Part shown: positions 25,940 to 37,530 of the stretch, in pieces
How the letters are laid out: the number at the start of each line of letters is the position of its first letter
Numbering within the stretch: the first letter of the stretch is position 1
Origin: Enterocloster lavalensis
Lineage (GTDB): Bacteria; Bacillota; Clostridia; Lachnospirales; Lachnospiraceae
Reading direction: 5' to 3'
Assembly: GCF_902364025.1 (NCBI RefSeq)
Contig: NZ_CABJCG010000016.1
Coordinates: 77,997 to 141,996 of the forward strand
DNA length: 64,000 nucleotides
Position numbers and translations under genes: made by a program
The notes under the pieces: model-generated
Seen by the model: only the letters and a program-made list of their open reading frames with translations
What the model was told of the DNA's origin: nothing
Database searches by the model: none

Positions 25940-27069
25940 AGATTACAGGGATTGAAATCAAACAGTATGCCAAACCGCTGGACCCGCCATTTCTGGCGTC
26001 CTGGGACCCCAATCCGAGGGTGAAGTTTGCGTCCACTATCGTGTATGTGTATACAGACGAGGGGATCACGGGCATCGGTTCAGGGGATTTGATGACCGGC
26101 TTTGCGGGGCATGAGAAATTTTTCATCGGCAAGGACCCGTTTGAGGTTGAAAACCACAACAAGGTGATTGACAATATCGACTTCCACTACGGCAGGTGTT
26201 GGCCCCTGGATATCGCGCTGTGGGATATCATCGGCAAGAAATGCGGACAGCCCGTCTATAAGCTGCTGGGCGGCAAACAGGATAAAATGAAGGCATACTG
26301 CTCCTGCGGAGCCCGCATCAGCGCTGAGGAGCGGGCCGAGAAGGCAAAAGAGTATGTGAAAATGGGATTTAAGGCCATGAAGATCCGTTTTCACCACGAG
26401 GATGTCCGGGAGGATATCAAGGTGGTGGAGGCGGTCAGAAAGGCGATCGGGGACCAGATGGAGATCATGGTGGACGGCAACCAGGCCTGGAAAATGCCCT
26501 GGGACGTGGAGCGGATCTGGGACTTGAAAAAAGCCCTGAAGGTGGCGAAGGAGCTGGAGCACTATGACGTGTACTGGCTGGAGGAACCCCTTCACCACGC
26601 GGATTACGACAATCTGGCAAGGCTGCGGCAGATGACGGGGCTGCGCATCGCGGGCGGCGAGATGAACCGGAGATGGCATGATTTCCGGGATTTGGCGGAC
26701 AAGGGCAGTTACGATGTGTACCAGCCGGATACGGTGCTCTGCGGCGGCTTTACGAGAACGAAAAAGATTGCGGATTATGTGCAGGCCAAGGGCGCGGTAT
26801 TCTGCCCCCACACCTGGTCCAACGGCGTGGGGCTGCTGGCCAATCTCCACATGGCCTGCGCGGTCAGCGACGCGGAATATCTGGAGTATCCCTTCGACCC
26901 GCCGGTATGGACTGTGGACCGGAGAGATTATATTATCCGGGAGGAGGACCGGGTGCTTGTGGATCAGGACGGCTATATGCACGTTCCGCAGAAACCGGGC
27001 CTTGGATTCGAGCCGGATGCGGAGGCGCTGAAGGAATATGAGATCAGGGATTTTTATGTAGGGGAATAA
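25936..27069 (+). CDS. Enolase-superfamily enzyme, mandelate racemase/muconate lactonizing group
   Basis: This is a 377-residue protein. The capping domain (about 1-125) is followed by a barrel with the expected residues: Lys149 and Arg151 (KIR, in place of the common KxK), Asp180 and Asn182 (VDGNQAW), Glu216/217 (WLEEPL), Glu242 (AGGEMN) and His292 (CPHTWSNG). These bind Mg2+ and remove a proton next to a carboxylate. Members are racemases, epimerases or acid-sugar dehydratases. Its ATGA coupling to a BCCT transporter makes a betaine-type substrate worth considering, as with the hydroxyproline-betaine epimerases known in this superfamily. An acid-sugar dehydratase is the main alternative. 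Confidence 0.92.
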   Translation: MKITGIEIKQYAKPLDPPFLASWDPNPRVKFASTIVYVYTDEGITGIGSGDLMTGFAGHEKFFIGKDPFEVENHNKVIDNIDFHYGRCWPLDIALWDIIGKKCGQPVYKLLGGKQDKMKAYCSCGARISAEERAEKAKEYVKMGFKAMKIRFHHEDVREDIKVVEAVRKAIGDQMEIMVDGNQAWKMPWDVERIWDLKKALKVAKELEHYDVYWLEEPLHHADYDNLARLRQMTGLRIAGGEMNRRWHDFRDLADKGSYDVYQPDTVLCGGFTRTKKIADYVQAKGAVFCPHTWSNGVGLLANLHMACAVSDAEYLEYPFDPPVWTVDRRDYIIREEDRVLVDQDGYMHVPQKPGLGFEPDAEALKEYEIRDFYVGE

Positions 27070-27070
27070 T

Positions 27071-27115
27071 ATAGCGGAATAAATGGTTTCCGGCTGATCT
27101 TCCGCCGGCCGCTAT
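27071..27115. terminator. Terminator between convergent genes
   Basis: ATAGCGG pairs with CCGCTAT, with an inner CCGGC/GCCGG stem. It lies between the enolase-superfamily gene and the convergent GGDEF/EAL gene, whose stop codon it overlaps. T runs on either side are short. Confidence 0.5.
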
Positions 27116-28959
27116 TTCTCCTCATCCAACACCCCATCATACTCGTCCTCCGGCATTGGCCGGTAGAACACATACCCCTGGACATAGTCGCAGCCGATCT
27201 GTTTCAGGTACTCCACCTGATCCATGGACTCGATGCCCTCGGCCACGGTGCGCATGTTAAATTTCTTCACCAGCTCCACGATGCTCTCCACCAGCGCCAT
27301 ATCCCGGTTGTGGTCCGAGCCGTCGGCGAAGAAGAAGCTGTCGATCTTCAAAACGTCCACGGGCAGGTCCTTTAACAGGCTTAGGGAGGAGTAGCCCTTG
27401 CCGAAATCGTCGATGGAGCAGGTGAAGCCTGCCTCCTTGAGCTGATGGACCGTGCGCAGCAGCAGCGAAGAGTTGTCAAAGGCGATGGATTCCGTGAACT
27501 CCACCTCGATCAGCTCCGCAGGTATATGGTAACGGTCCCGGATGGCCACATAGTTTTCCACAAAATTCAGGTCGTTGAACTGAAGCCGGGAGACGTTGAC
27601 GGATACCGGCAGCACCCGCTTTCCGGCGTCCAGCCGGCTTTTGAGCCACCGGCACACGTCCTCGAACACGTACTGGTCCAGCCGGTCGATCATGAATTTC
27701 CGCTCAAACACGGGGATGAAGCGGTCCGGCGGGATGACGGTGCCGCCCTGGGAGCGCCAGCGGACCAGGGCTTCCGCGCAGCCGATGCGGCCGGTGCGAA
27801 GGTCCACCTTGGGCTGGTAGTAGACGGTAAATTCCCGGTTTTCCAGGGCGGCGGACATCCGGCTCTCGATGTCCTTCTCAGCCCAGAGATGGCGGCGGAT
27901 GCTCTCGTCGTAATATGCGTAATTGGTATTCTCTCCGGTCTTGACGGTTTTGCGCGCAAAGTTGGCCCGGTCCAGAAAACCGTCGATGTTCAGGGGTTCG
28001 CCCACGTCCTCCACGCAGCAGATGCCGCAGCAGGTGGGGAGCAGCTGGCCGTGGTGGGCGCTGTTCATAAACTTGAGAATCTCCCGGTCCGCGGCCATCT
28101 GGCGGGCCGCCAGCTCTTTGCGGTCCTCATAGCGCAGCAGCAGCACAAAGTTGTCCGCGGATACGCGGCCGCAGATTTCATGCTCCCGCAGGTCCCGGAG
28201 GATGAGCGCTCCATACCGGGAAAGGAGCTCGTCCCCGTAGTGATAGCCGAAGACGTCATTGACGTATTTGAAATCGGAAAAATCCGTGTAGACGATGGCA
28301 AATTTGTCGGGCACGGTATCCAGCAGCCGTTGGGCTTCCTCTTTAAAATAGTCGATCCGATAGACTCCGGTGAGCGTATCACGGCGGGTCAGATCGCTGA
28401 GCTTCTCATTTTGAAGCTCCAGCTTCAGCAGGTTTTTGGAATTTGCCCAGAAGATAAAAATCCAGGTGAGGGACATGATTCCCACCATCACCAGGCAGAT
28501 GGCCAGCAGAAAATGCATCTGCCGCGCCGCGTAGGCATCGGCGGAGAAAACCGTGTTGTTGGCCTGGTCGAAATACGCCTCGCTGAGGGCCAGAAGCCGG
28601 TCGCTGTCGCCGGTTCCCTGGCGGTAGTTGGCGATCTCCGTCTTGATCTCTCGCCAGGTCGCTTCCAGTTTGGACAGGTCGCTTAAGTAGGCGGGATCAT
28701 CGGGGACCGGCAGTCCGTATCTGGCTGTGCCGCCCTGAAGCTCCGCCAGGATGCTGTCCAGATAACCGATCAGGGTGTCGTTGGGTTCGCCGGCCAGCTC
28801 CAGCTTCACCAGACGCTGGGTCGCGCCGCGGACAATGCCCACATAGTTGATAAGCCGCCCGTTGGTCTGGGATTGGAGTAATGTGTGGATCGTGAGACCG
28901 CTGAACAGAAACAGCAGCAGGAACAGGGTGATCAGCCCGCTCTTAAAAAAACGCTTCAT
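27112..28959 (-). CDS. Membrane GGDEF-EAL protein, probable cyclic-di-GMP phosphodiesterase
   Basis: This is a 615-residue protein with two membrane helices (about 8-28 and 150-171) flanking an extracytoplasmic helical sensor. The GGDEF domain (about 190-345) reads YGDEL at the signature, so the first Gly and final Phe are lost and cyclase activity is unlikely. The EAL domain (about 365-610) keeps AEALVRW, the NVSRLQF Asn, EFTES, IDDFGKGYSS, VLKID and VAEGIES, so hydrolysis of cyclic-di-GMP should be intact. It shares a strand with the downstream tandem-HTH regulator and converges on the enolase-superfamily gene. Confidence 0.93.
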   Translation of the reverse strand: MKRFFKSGLITLFLLLFLFSGLTIHTLLQSQTNGRLINYVGIVRGATQRLVKLELAGEPNDTLIGYLDSILAELQGGTARYGLPVPDDPAYLSDLSKLEATWREIKTEIANYRQGTGDSDRLLALSEAYFDQANNTVFSADAYAARQMHFLLAICLVMVGIMSLTWIFIFWANSKNLLKLELQNEKLSDLTRRDTLTGVYRIDYFKEEAQRLLDTVPDKFAIVYTDFSDFKYVNDVFGYHYGDELLSRYGALILRDLREHEICGRVSADNFVLLLRYEDRKELAARQMAADREILKFMNSAHHGQLLPTCCGICCVEDVGEPLNIDGFLDRANFARKTVKTGENTNYAYYDESIRRHLWAEKDIESRMSAALENREFTVYYQPKVDLRTGRIGCAEALVRWRSQGGTVIPPDRFIPVFERKFMIDRLDQYVFEDVCRWLKSRLDAGKRVLPVSVNVSRLQFNDLNFVENYVAIRDRYHIPAELIEVEFTESIAFDNSSLLLRTVHQLKEAGFTCSIDDFGKGYSSLSLLKDLPVDVLKIDSFFFADGSDHNRDMALVESIVELVKKFNMRTVAEGIESMDQVEYLKQIGCDYVQGYVFYRPMPEDEYDGVLDEEK

Positions 28960-29066
28960 CAGAATTTGCCTCTCACAGCCGGAGCTGTCTTTCGTAAGAA
29001 ATTGACCGGATTCAGGACCGGCCGTAGAGTATTACAGGGCTGTCGGCTTCGTTGCTTGTCAGGTAT

Positions 29067-30539
29067 TCAAGTATTTTCATCCGTGATCAGCAGGCGGATC
29101 GAGGGGGTCAGGCGCAGCTCCTCAGGCTGCAGCCCGCAGCGCAGCAGGTACCCCTCAGCGGTGGAAAAACGCTGTGCGACCACGGTTTTCAGGGCGTTCA
29201 CGCAGCCCTCCGTGTCGTTTTCACGAAGATGTTTGACGGTGGACTTCGTGAAATGCAGGATGGACGGGATGGGTTCAGGGCCGTTTACCAGTGAAGCTTT
29301 CAGGGGATAACCCCAGAGAAACAGGCCGTAAATATTTTTGTAGACCGTGCGCACCCCGTGCAGCCGGCTGTGGTTGGCCATAAACAGCAGGCACTGCCAA
29401 AGCGTCAGATCGGTGTTCCCCGTCTCAATGGCCTCCTCCAGCTGGCTCAGAAGTTTCCGTTTCTCACCGGGAGCGGCGGTGTCCAGCGTGTCCCGCATCA
29501 CCGCCTCGCAGGAGTAAGCCAACAGCTCAAAGGCCTGGAAAAAATAGGCCAGATTGCGGCGGACGGACGGGCTTTTAAGGTCCGGGACCCGGCAGGGTTC
29601 TCCGATCCCGAAGATTCGGGTGCCCTTGCCGTTGATGGACTGGGCGGCCCCCAGCTGATTGAGGGTTTTGACGGTGCGGCGCACGGTGCTGACCGAGACG
29701 CCGAATTGTTCGGATAGTTTTTCGTAGGACGGGAGATAGGAGTCCTCCCTAAAGCCGCCCACATAGATCTCATGCAACAGGCGGGAGGCCAGGCTGTAGC
29801 AGACCTGGGGGCGGTCCCGGTAGATCCGCCAGACAAAGGGAATCTGCTCCTCGTCCGCCGACGGCGAAATGCTCCCCGCCAGCTTTTCCAGCGCGTTTCC
29901 CACGGAAATCTGCCGGAAGTCCCGGAGCTGTCCGTAGAGACGGCACCAGTCCTTTGCGCGGGCCAGCTCAATGCAGCGCCTCATGCCCTCGTGCATGAGA
30001 GGGATGTCGCTTAAATCCTTCTCCCCGCCCTGTTTCAGGAAAAGCAATCCCCAATAAATGGAAGTCTCCCAGTACAGATTCATGGCCAGAGGGTTGTCGA
30101 TCTGCTGCAGCAGAAAGCAGAAAAACTGGAGCACATCATCGGCGCTGTTTCCGGCCGCTAGCCGGGACAGACCGTCCAGAGCCTCGGGACCGGCCTGGTG
30201 AAATCCCTCCAGCATAAGCGGCATGATGATCAGCCGGGTGGATTGATAGAGGTCCTCAAAGCCCTGGATACGCCGGGAGAAATAGCGAGTCATGGCCTGT
30301 CCGGCCCGCTCCGGGTCCTGCTCAAAAATAACCTTTGTGGATCTGCCGTTGTGCATATCGATATAGCCCTCCGCGCGCAGGCGCTGCAGGGCTATTTTTA
30401 CGGTCTGGGCGGACACGCAGAATTCCCGGCAGAGATTGTCGATGGAGGGGAGATAATCTCCGCAGTGGTAATAACCGAATTGAATCCGCATAAAAAAGTA
30501 TTCGTAAATAAGATTCGAATACTGCTGTTCACTCTGCAA
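29067..30539 (-). CDS. Regulator with two GntR-type winged helix-turn-helix domains
   Basis: This is a 490-residue protein. The first winged helix (about 5-72) has the GntR pattern: LPSIDNLCREFCVSAQTVK, then the LRAEGYI wing. A second one (about 235-312) repeats it: LPSYEKLSEQFGVSVSTVR, TLNQLG and the GKGTRIFG wing. Each is followed by a mostly helical region with no recognised fold. Having two DNA-binding domains in one chain is unusual for GntR regulators and could let one monomer bind both half-sites or bridge two sites. It is divergent from the hybrid kinase at 30809 across a 269 bp control region. Confidence 0.85.
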   Translation of the reverse strand: MQSEQQYSNLIYEYFFMRIQFGYYHCGDYLPSIDNLCREFCVSAQTVKIALQRLRAEGYIDMHNGRSTKVIFEQDPERAGQAMTRYFSRRIQGFEDLYQSTRLIIMPLMLEGFHQAGPEALDGLSRLAAGNSADDVLQFFCFLLQQIDNPLAMNLYWETSIYWGLLFLKQGGEKDLSDIPLMHEGMRRCIELARAKDWCRLYGQLRDFRQISVGNALEKLAGSISPSADEEQIPFVWRIYRDRPQVCYSLASRLLHEIYVGGFREDSYLPSYEKLSEQFGVSVSTVRRTVKTLNQLGAAQSINGKGTRIFGIGEPCRVPDLKSPSVRRNLAYFFQAFELLAYSCEAVMRDTLDTAAPGEKRKLLSQLEEAIETGNTDLTLWQCLLFMANHSRLHGVRTVYKNIYGLFLWGYPLKASLVNGPEPIPSILHFTKSTVKHLRENDTEGCVNALKTVVAQRFSTAEGYLLRCGLQPEELRLTPSIRLLITDENT

Positions 30540-30611
30540 TCGTGTCTCTCCTTTGTAAACGGTAATCTGATTTCTATTCTAACATTTTGGCGGAGGTTTT
30601 TCCATAAGCGA

Positions 30612-30640
30612 TTGTGTTTTTTCCGGAAATGCATTATAAT
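30612..30640 (+). promoter_or_regulatory. Promoter of the hybrid kinase gene
   Basis: TTGTGT at 30612-30617, a 17 bp spacer and TATAAT at 30635-30640. The leader to the ATG at 30809 is about 160 nt. The divergent regulator gene starts at 30539, so its product could act here. Confidence 0.65.
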
Positions 30641-30808
30641 GGCTTAAACAAACTAATATGAACAAGGATGAAAACCGGCACGGTTCCGGCCGGAGCATCC
30701 GCGGTTCAGCGGTACCAACGCAAAGTTCGCTCTGTGCGCGGCCGGGATACCTGCGGGTTATGAAGGAAAGCATGCCTTGGCACAGAACGAGTGGGAGGAA
30801 ATGAGAGA

Positions 30809-33247
<2,439 letters not shown>

Positions 33248-33251
33248 ATAC

Positions 33252-33288
33252 CGGCCCGGGCGGGGGAAACTTCGCCCGGGCCGTTTTT
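33252..33288 (+). terminator. Terminator after the hybrid kinase gene
   Basis: A perfect 11 bp GC-rich stem CGGCCCGGGCG/CGCCCGGGCCG with a 10 bp loop, followed by TTTTT. Confidence 0.95.
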
Positions 33289-33325
33289 AGCGCGCGGCGG
33301 ACTTGAAAATGGGGAAAAGTGAGGC

Positions 33326-33354
33326 TTGCCATTTGGGCCGGGGTTTGGTATACT
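33326..33354 (+). promoter_or_regulatory. Promoter of recQ
   Basis: TTGCCA at 33326-33331, a 17 bp spacer and TATACT at 33349-33354. The reading frame extends upstream over this promoter, which is one reason to reject the longest possible start. Confidence 0.6.
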
Positions 33355-33490
33355 GAAACATATTTATTTCTGGTCCGCCGTTCTGGCGGGCGGTTTGTTT
33401 CAGTTCGGTGGTCATGTTCGAGAATCTTTTAACCCCCTTAGACAGTGTGATAAAATAGGACCAGAGCAGGGAAGGAGTTTGAAGTTACGG

Positions 33491-36151
33491 ATGGATAAGT
33501 ATGAGGTATTAAAACAGTATTTTGGCTATGACGCGTTCCGTCAGGGCCAGGAGATGCTCATTGACAGCATTCTGGCGGGGAGGGACACGCTGGGGGTCAT
33601 GCCCACGGGCGCGGGAAAGTCGATCTGCTACCAGGTGCCAGCCCTGATGATGGACGGAATCACCCTGGTGATCTCGCCGCTGATCTCCCTGATGAAGGAC
33701 CAGGTGGGCGCGTTGAACCAGGCGGGCATCCACGCCGCCTACTTAAACAGCTCCCTGAGCTCTGCCCAGTATTTTAAAGCGCTGGAATTCGCCCGGGCGG
33801 GTCGTTATCCCATTATCTACGTAGCTCCGGAGCGCCTTTCCACGGACGCCTTCCTGGATTTCGCCCTCCACGCCAAGATCGCCATGGTGGCGGTGGACGA
33901 GGCCCACTGTGTGTCCCAGTGGGGTCAGGATTTCCGGCCAAGCTACTTAAAGATTGTGGAATTCATCGACCGGCTGCCGGTGCGGCCGGTGGTCAGCGCC
34001 TTTACGGCTACGGCCACCAAAGAGGTGCGGGACGATATCATCGATATCCTGATGCTGCGGGACCCGGCGGTGGCGTCCACGGGTTTTGACCGGCCCAACC
34101 TGTATTTCGGGGTGATGTCACCCAAGGACAAGTACGCCACGCTGTTAAACTACCTGGAGCGTCACCGGGGGGAGAGCGGCATCATTTACTGCCTGACCCG
34201 CAAGAACGTGGAGGAGGTATGCATGCGTCTGATTAAGGACGGTTTTCCGGCCACCCGCTACCACGCGGGCCTCAGTGACGCCGAGCGCCGGACCAACCAG
34301 GACGATTTTATCTACGACCGCAGCCCGGTGATGGTGGCCACCAACGCCTTCGGAATGGGCATCGACAAGTCAAACGTGCGGTTCGTGGTGCATTACAACA
34401 TGCCGAAGAACATGGAGAGCTATTATCAGGAGGCGGGCCGCGCCGGGCGGGACGGGGAGCCCGCGGAGTGTATTCTGCTCTACGGCGGTCAGGACGTGGT
34501 TACCAACCAGACGTTTATCGAGTACAACCAGGACAACCAGGAGCTGGACCCGGTGACCAAGCAGATCGTCATGGAGCGGGACCGGGAGCGTTTGAAGAAA
34601 ATGACCTTTTACTGCTTCACAAATGAATGCCTGCGGGACTACATTCTGCGGTATTTCGGGGAGTACGGCGGGAATTACTGCGGTAACTGCTCCAACTGTC
34701 TGAGTCAGTTTGAGGAGGTGGACGTGACGGAGATCGCCAGGGGGCTGATCGGCTGCGTGGAGAGCAGCCGCCAGCGCTACGGTGTGAACGTGATCATGGA
34801 CACGGTGCACGGAGCCAACACGGCCAAGATCCGAAATTACCGCATGGACGGGAATCCGTACTACGGTGAGCTGGCCAAGGCGCCGACTTACAAGCTGCGG
34901 CAGGTGTTCAACTATTTGTTGTTAAACGGCTATCTCTCCTCCACCAACGACGAGTACGCCATCGTGAAATTGACGGAGAAATCCGGGGAGGTGTTGCGGG
35001 GGGAGGAGCAGGTCCTCATGAAGATGGCCAGAGAGCAGGACCACCCGGCCAAGGTGAAAAAGGAGAAGAAGGGCCGCAGAGGCCCGGTGGCCGGAGCGGA
35101 GTTTACCCAGGCCGAGGAGACCCTGTTCGAGAAACTGCGGGCCCTGCGGGCCGAGATCGCCCGGGAGGAGAAGGTTCCGCCCTATATCGTTTTTTCGGAT
35201 AAGACGCTGACCCATATGTGTATTTTAAAGCCCGGGACGAAGGCGGAAATGCTGGAGGTGTCCGGCGTGGGGGCGTTTAAGTATGACAAGTATGGGGAAC
35301 GGTTTTTGGAGTGTGTGAAGGCGGAGACAGAAAGGATGGGGGAGCGGAAGGAGACGGAAGCGGCCGCGGTCGCAGACAGGGGGTTTGCGGCGGAGTTGAG
35401 CGGCGGAACTGAGAGACGGACGGCTGAGGCACGGCATGGGGAGGAGCGTAAGGAAAGAGGACGGGAGGAAAGCGTCCGACGGGCTGGGGCCAGCCGGAGC
35501 TCCGATTCAGCTGACGGCCGGGGATATGAGGACGGCGGTCTGCCCGACGAATCCTATTATGAGCCCGACGACCTTTACTTTTCCAGCGACAGCGACGAAT
35601 ACGGCGACTGGACCATAGACGACGCCATGGCGGCGTGGGAGAGCGCGGCCGCGGAGCCGGCCAGCCCCGGGCAGGCGGGTGCTGCGCGGCGCGGAGAAGC
35701 TGGCGGTGAGACAGGCGCTGCGCTGCGCGGAGAAGCTGCCAATGAGACACACGCTTCACGGCGCGAGGCGCCGCCCGCCTCCTCCCCGGCCAAGAAGAAA
35801 AAGAGCAAATCCGCCAAGGTAGAGTTCGCCATGACCCGGGAGTTGGCGGAGCAGGTCCATTTCTCAGAGCGGGCCACCTTAAGCGACTTTGTGGGCCAGA
35901 TCAACGACCTGCGCGACGAGGACGCCATGAAGCGGCTGACCATCAAATCCGTGGAGGAGAAGCTGAACGCGGACGGTTATTTTGAAGAGCAGTTCCTTGG
36001 CGGAATGAAGCGCAAAAAGCTGACCGGGGCCGGGGAGACCTTCGGCATCGTGGCGGAGAAGCGGCTGAGCGAAAAGGGAAACGAGTACGACGTGTTTTAT
36101 TATACGGAAAAGGCCCAGCGGGGGATTGTGGAGTGGCTGTTGGAGGTGTGA
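33491..36151 (+). CDS. recQ: ATP-dependent DNA helicase RecQ with extended C-terminus
   Basis: The product is about 886 residues. Domains in order: Walker A MPTGAGKS (37-44), DEAH box [18 protein letters not shown] (135-152), helicase C with the [10 protein letters not shown] motif, RecQ zinc cysteines (CGNCSNC), a winged helix, and HRDC (about 535-605, ending [13 protein letters not shown]). An acidic, repetitive linker of about 170 residues follows, then a C-terminal domain (about 775-886) seen in clostridial RecQ proteins. It is longer than E. coli RecQ (about 610). It unwinds DNA 3' to 5' in recombination repair. I chose the ATG at 33491; GAAGGAG lies 13 bp upstream, and a TTG at 33479 is possible. 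Confidence 0.94.
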   Translation: MDKYEVLKQYFGYDAFRQGQEMLIDSILAGRDTLGVMPTGAGKSICYQVPALMMDGITLVISPLISLMKDQVGALNQAGIHAAYLNSSLSSAQYFKALEFARAGRYPIIYVAPERLSTDAFLDFALHAKIAMVAVDEAHCVSQWGQDFRPSYLKIVEFIDRLPVRPVVSAFTATATKEVRDDIIDILMLRDPAVASTGFDRPNLYFGVMSPKDKYATLLNYLERHRGESGIIYCLTRKNVEEVCMRLIKDGFPATRYHAGLSDAERRTNQDDFIYDRSPVMVATNAFGMGIDKSNVRFVVHYNMPKNMESYYQEAGRAGRDGEPAECILLYGGQDVVTNQTFIEYNQDNQELDPVTKQIVMERDRERLKKMTFYCFTNECLRDYILRYFGEYGGNYCGNCSNCLSQFEEVDVTEIARGLIGCVESSRQRYGVNVIMDTVHGANTAKIRNYRMDGNPYYGELAKAPTYKLRQVFNYLLLNGYLSSTNDEYAIVKLTEKSGEVLRGEEQVLMKMAREQDHPAKVKKEKKGRRGPVAGAEFTQAEETLFEKLRALRAEIAREEKVPPYIVFSDKTLTHMCILKPGTKAEMLEVSGVGAFKYDKYGERFLECVKAETERMGERKETEAAAVADRGFAAELSGGTERRTAEARHGEERKERGREESVRRAGASRSSDSADGRGYEDGGLPDESYYEPDDLYFSSDSDEYGDWTIDDAMAAWESAAAEPASPGQAGAARRGEAGGETGAALRGEAANETHASRREAPPASSPAKKKKSKSAKVEFAMTRELAEQVHFSERATLSDFVGQINDLRDEDAMKRLTIKSVEEKLNADGYFEEQFLGGMKRKKLTGAGETFGIVAEKRLSEKGNEYDVFYYTEKAQRGIVEWLLEV
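35678..35770 (+). repeat. 36 bp in-frame tandem repeat in the RecQ linker
   Basis: Two 12-residue units ([24 protein letters not shown]) at 35678-35713 and 35714-35749, plus a partial third (HASRREA). The repeat lies in the linker before the C-terminal domain. Confidence 0.85.
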
Positions 36152-36156
36152 GAGAC

Positions 36157-36390
36157 ATGATATCCAAAAAGGGAAAGCGCAGGATGGAATACAATGGCGC
36201 GGTTTATTATTGGTTTGTGAGGAAAAACCGCGAGGGCGTTCCAAGAATCCACATCCTGTCGGAAGATAAAAAGGTCAATCTGGAATTCCCTCTGTTTGAC
36301 TCTGAGGCTTCCACCACCCGGCAGGAGATCGAACGGCTTTTAAAGCAGCATATCCATCCCGATGCTCCCTGGGGGCCCGATGATCTCTGA
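36157..36390 (+). CDS. Small unrecognised protein (77 aa) downstream of recQ
   Basis: The ATG at 36157 lies 5 bp after the recQ stop, with GGAGG (36141-36145) inside the end of recQ as ribosome site. The protein is basic at the start (MISKKGKRRMEYNG), then has a short beta-rich stretch (VYYWFVRKNREGVPRIHIL) and an acidic helical tail. No known motif is seen. Translational coupling to recQ suggests an accessory role, but there is no direct evidence. Confidence 0.7.
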   Translation: MISKKGKRRMEYNGAVYYWFVRKNREGVPRIHILSEDKKVNLEFPLFDSEASTTRQEIERLLKQHIHPDAPWGPDDL

Positions 36391-36410
36391 GGGCCCGGCG
36401 GCCCGGCTCC

Positions 36411-37319
36411 CTAAAGGGCTGCCCGCCCCGCGCCGTAATACCGCTGCACAAACTTCATGAATTGCCGGACATAGGGCTTTAATATCCGGTGCTTGCTGTA
36501 GACAATATAAAAGATGCGCTTGTGGGCAGATTCTTCCAGTGGAAACAGGAGAATCTGCCTTGTTTTTTCCAGATCCTTCACCGAGCAGGCGGAGACAATG
36601 GAGACCCCCAGACCGGAGACGATGGATTTCTTGATGGACTCCAGGTCGTTCATGTACGCCACCACATTCAGGTCCGCCACGCTTGTGCGGTGCTTCTCCA
36701 GAAACAGGTCCATTTCCTTTTTGGTGCCGGAACCGCTCTCGCGCATGATAAAGGGTTCCCCCCGGAAATCCTCAAAGGAGGCGGACCGGTCCTTCAGGTT
36801 CAGGTAATGTTCGCTGACCGGGGTGGCGATCACCAGGCTGTCCCGGCAGAAGGGGATGAACTCACAGGAATCGCCGTCCATTTTCTGGCCCACCAGGCCG
36901 AAGTCCACCAGACCCTGCTCCACCTTTTGAACCGCCTGGGCGCTGTCGGACTGCCAGACATGGAAATGGATGTCCGGCTCCGACCTGGCAAATTCGCTGA
37001 GCAGCTCCGGGAGCATGTAGGAGGAGGGAATGGTGGAGGCGCTCAAGTCGATCAGCTTCCGCTGGGCCCCGGTGAATTCCTCCACCAGCTGCCTGCGCAT
37101 ATTCAGCATGTGCACGGCGCACTCGTAGAGTTCAAGCCCCCGCTGGGTGACCGTGAAATTCCGTGTGGTTCGGATAATCAGGCGGGAATGCAGCTCTTTT
37201 TCCAGCGCACTCACGTGGGCGCTGACCGTGGGCTGGGTCAGGTAGAGACGGCGGGCTGCCTCGGTAAAACTGTTGTAATCCACTACGGCAACAAATGCCT
37301 CCAGCTGCTTGAATTCCAT
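36411..37319 (-). CDS. LysR-family regulator of the divergent double-cubane operon
   Basis: The product is about 302 residues. I place the start at 37319 (MEFKQLEAFVAVVDYNSF), the standard LysR beginning. The winged helix-turn-helix (1-60) has SFTEAARRLYLTQPTVSAH; the effector domain (about 88-295) resembles the CysB/CysL group (SSTIPSSYMLPELLSEF). It is divergent from the activator/double-cubane pair at 37531 across 211 bp, which hold a 23 bp palindrome, so it most likely controls that operon. Confidence 0.93.
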   Translation of the reverse strand: MEFKQLEAFVAVVDYNSFTEAARRLYLTQPTVSAHVSALEKELHSRLIIRTTRNFTVTQRGLELYECAVHMLNMRRQLVEEFTGAQRKLIDLSASTIPSSYMLPELLSEFARSEPDIHFHVWQSDSAQAVQKVEQGLVDFGLVGQKMDGDSCEFIPFCRDSLVIATPVSEHYLNLKDRSASFEDFRGEPFIMRESGSGTKKEMDLFLEKHRTSVADLNVVAYMNDLESIKKSIVSGLGVSIVSACSVKDLEKTRQILLFPLEESAHKRIFYIVYSKHRILKPYVRQFMKFVQRYYGAGRAAL

Positions 37320-37365
37320 TTTTGTACACCGTCCATTTCCCATTTGATGGGTACAGTATACCAAA

Positions 37366-37388
37366 ATTTATAGATTTAATCTATAAAT
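37366..37388. promoter_or_regulatory. Palindromic LysR-type operator
   Basis: A 23 bp near-perfect palindrome with arms ATTTATAGATT and AATCTATAAAT around one T. It lies between the LysR gene and its divergent neighbour, 47 bp upstream of the LysR start codon and 25 bp upstream of the -35 box of the other gene. Confidence 0.7.
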
Positions 37389-37413
37389 GAGTGATATTAT
37401 TATCAATAAATGA

Positions 37414-37444
37414 TTGGCAAAACCCGCGATTCCCATGGTAAAAT
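37414..37444 (+). promoter_or_regulatory. Promoter of the double-cubane operon
   Basis: TTGGCA at 37414-37419 and TAAAAT at 37439-37444, 19 bp apart. The long spacer fits a promoter that needs an activator. Confidence 0.5.
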
Positions 37445-37530
37445 AAGGAAACATTATACGGATAACCGTTGCGGAGATCGGCGCAGAGACGGCCGTAACG
37501 CCAAATGAGGTGCAGGGGACAGGTGAAGGC

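Noticed and set aside
33326..33490. A 55-residue N-terminal extension of RecQ
   Set aside because: The extension covers a good promoter (33326-33354), lacks RecQ similarity and would start without a ribosome site.
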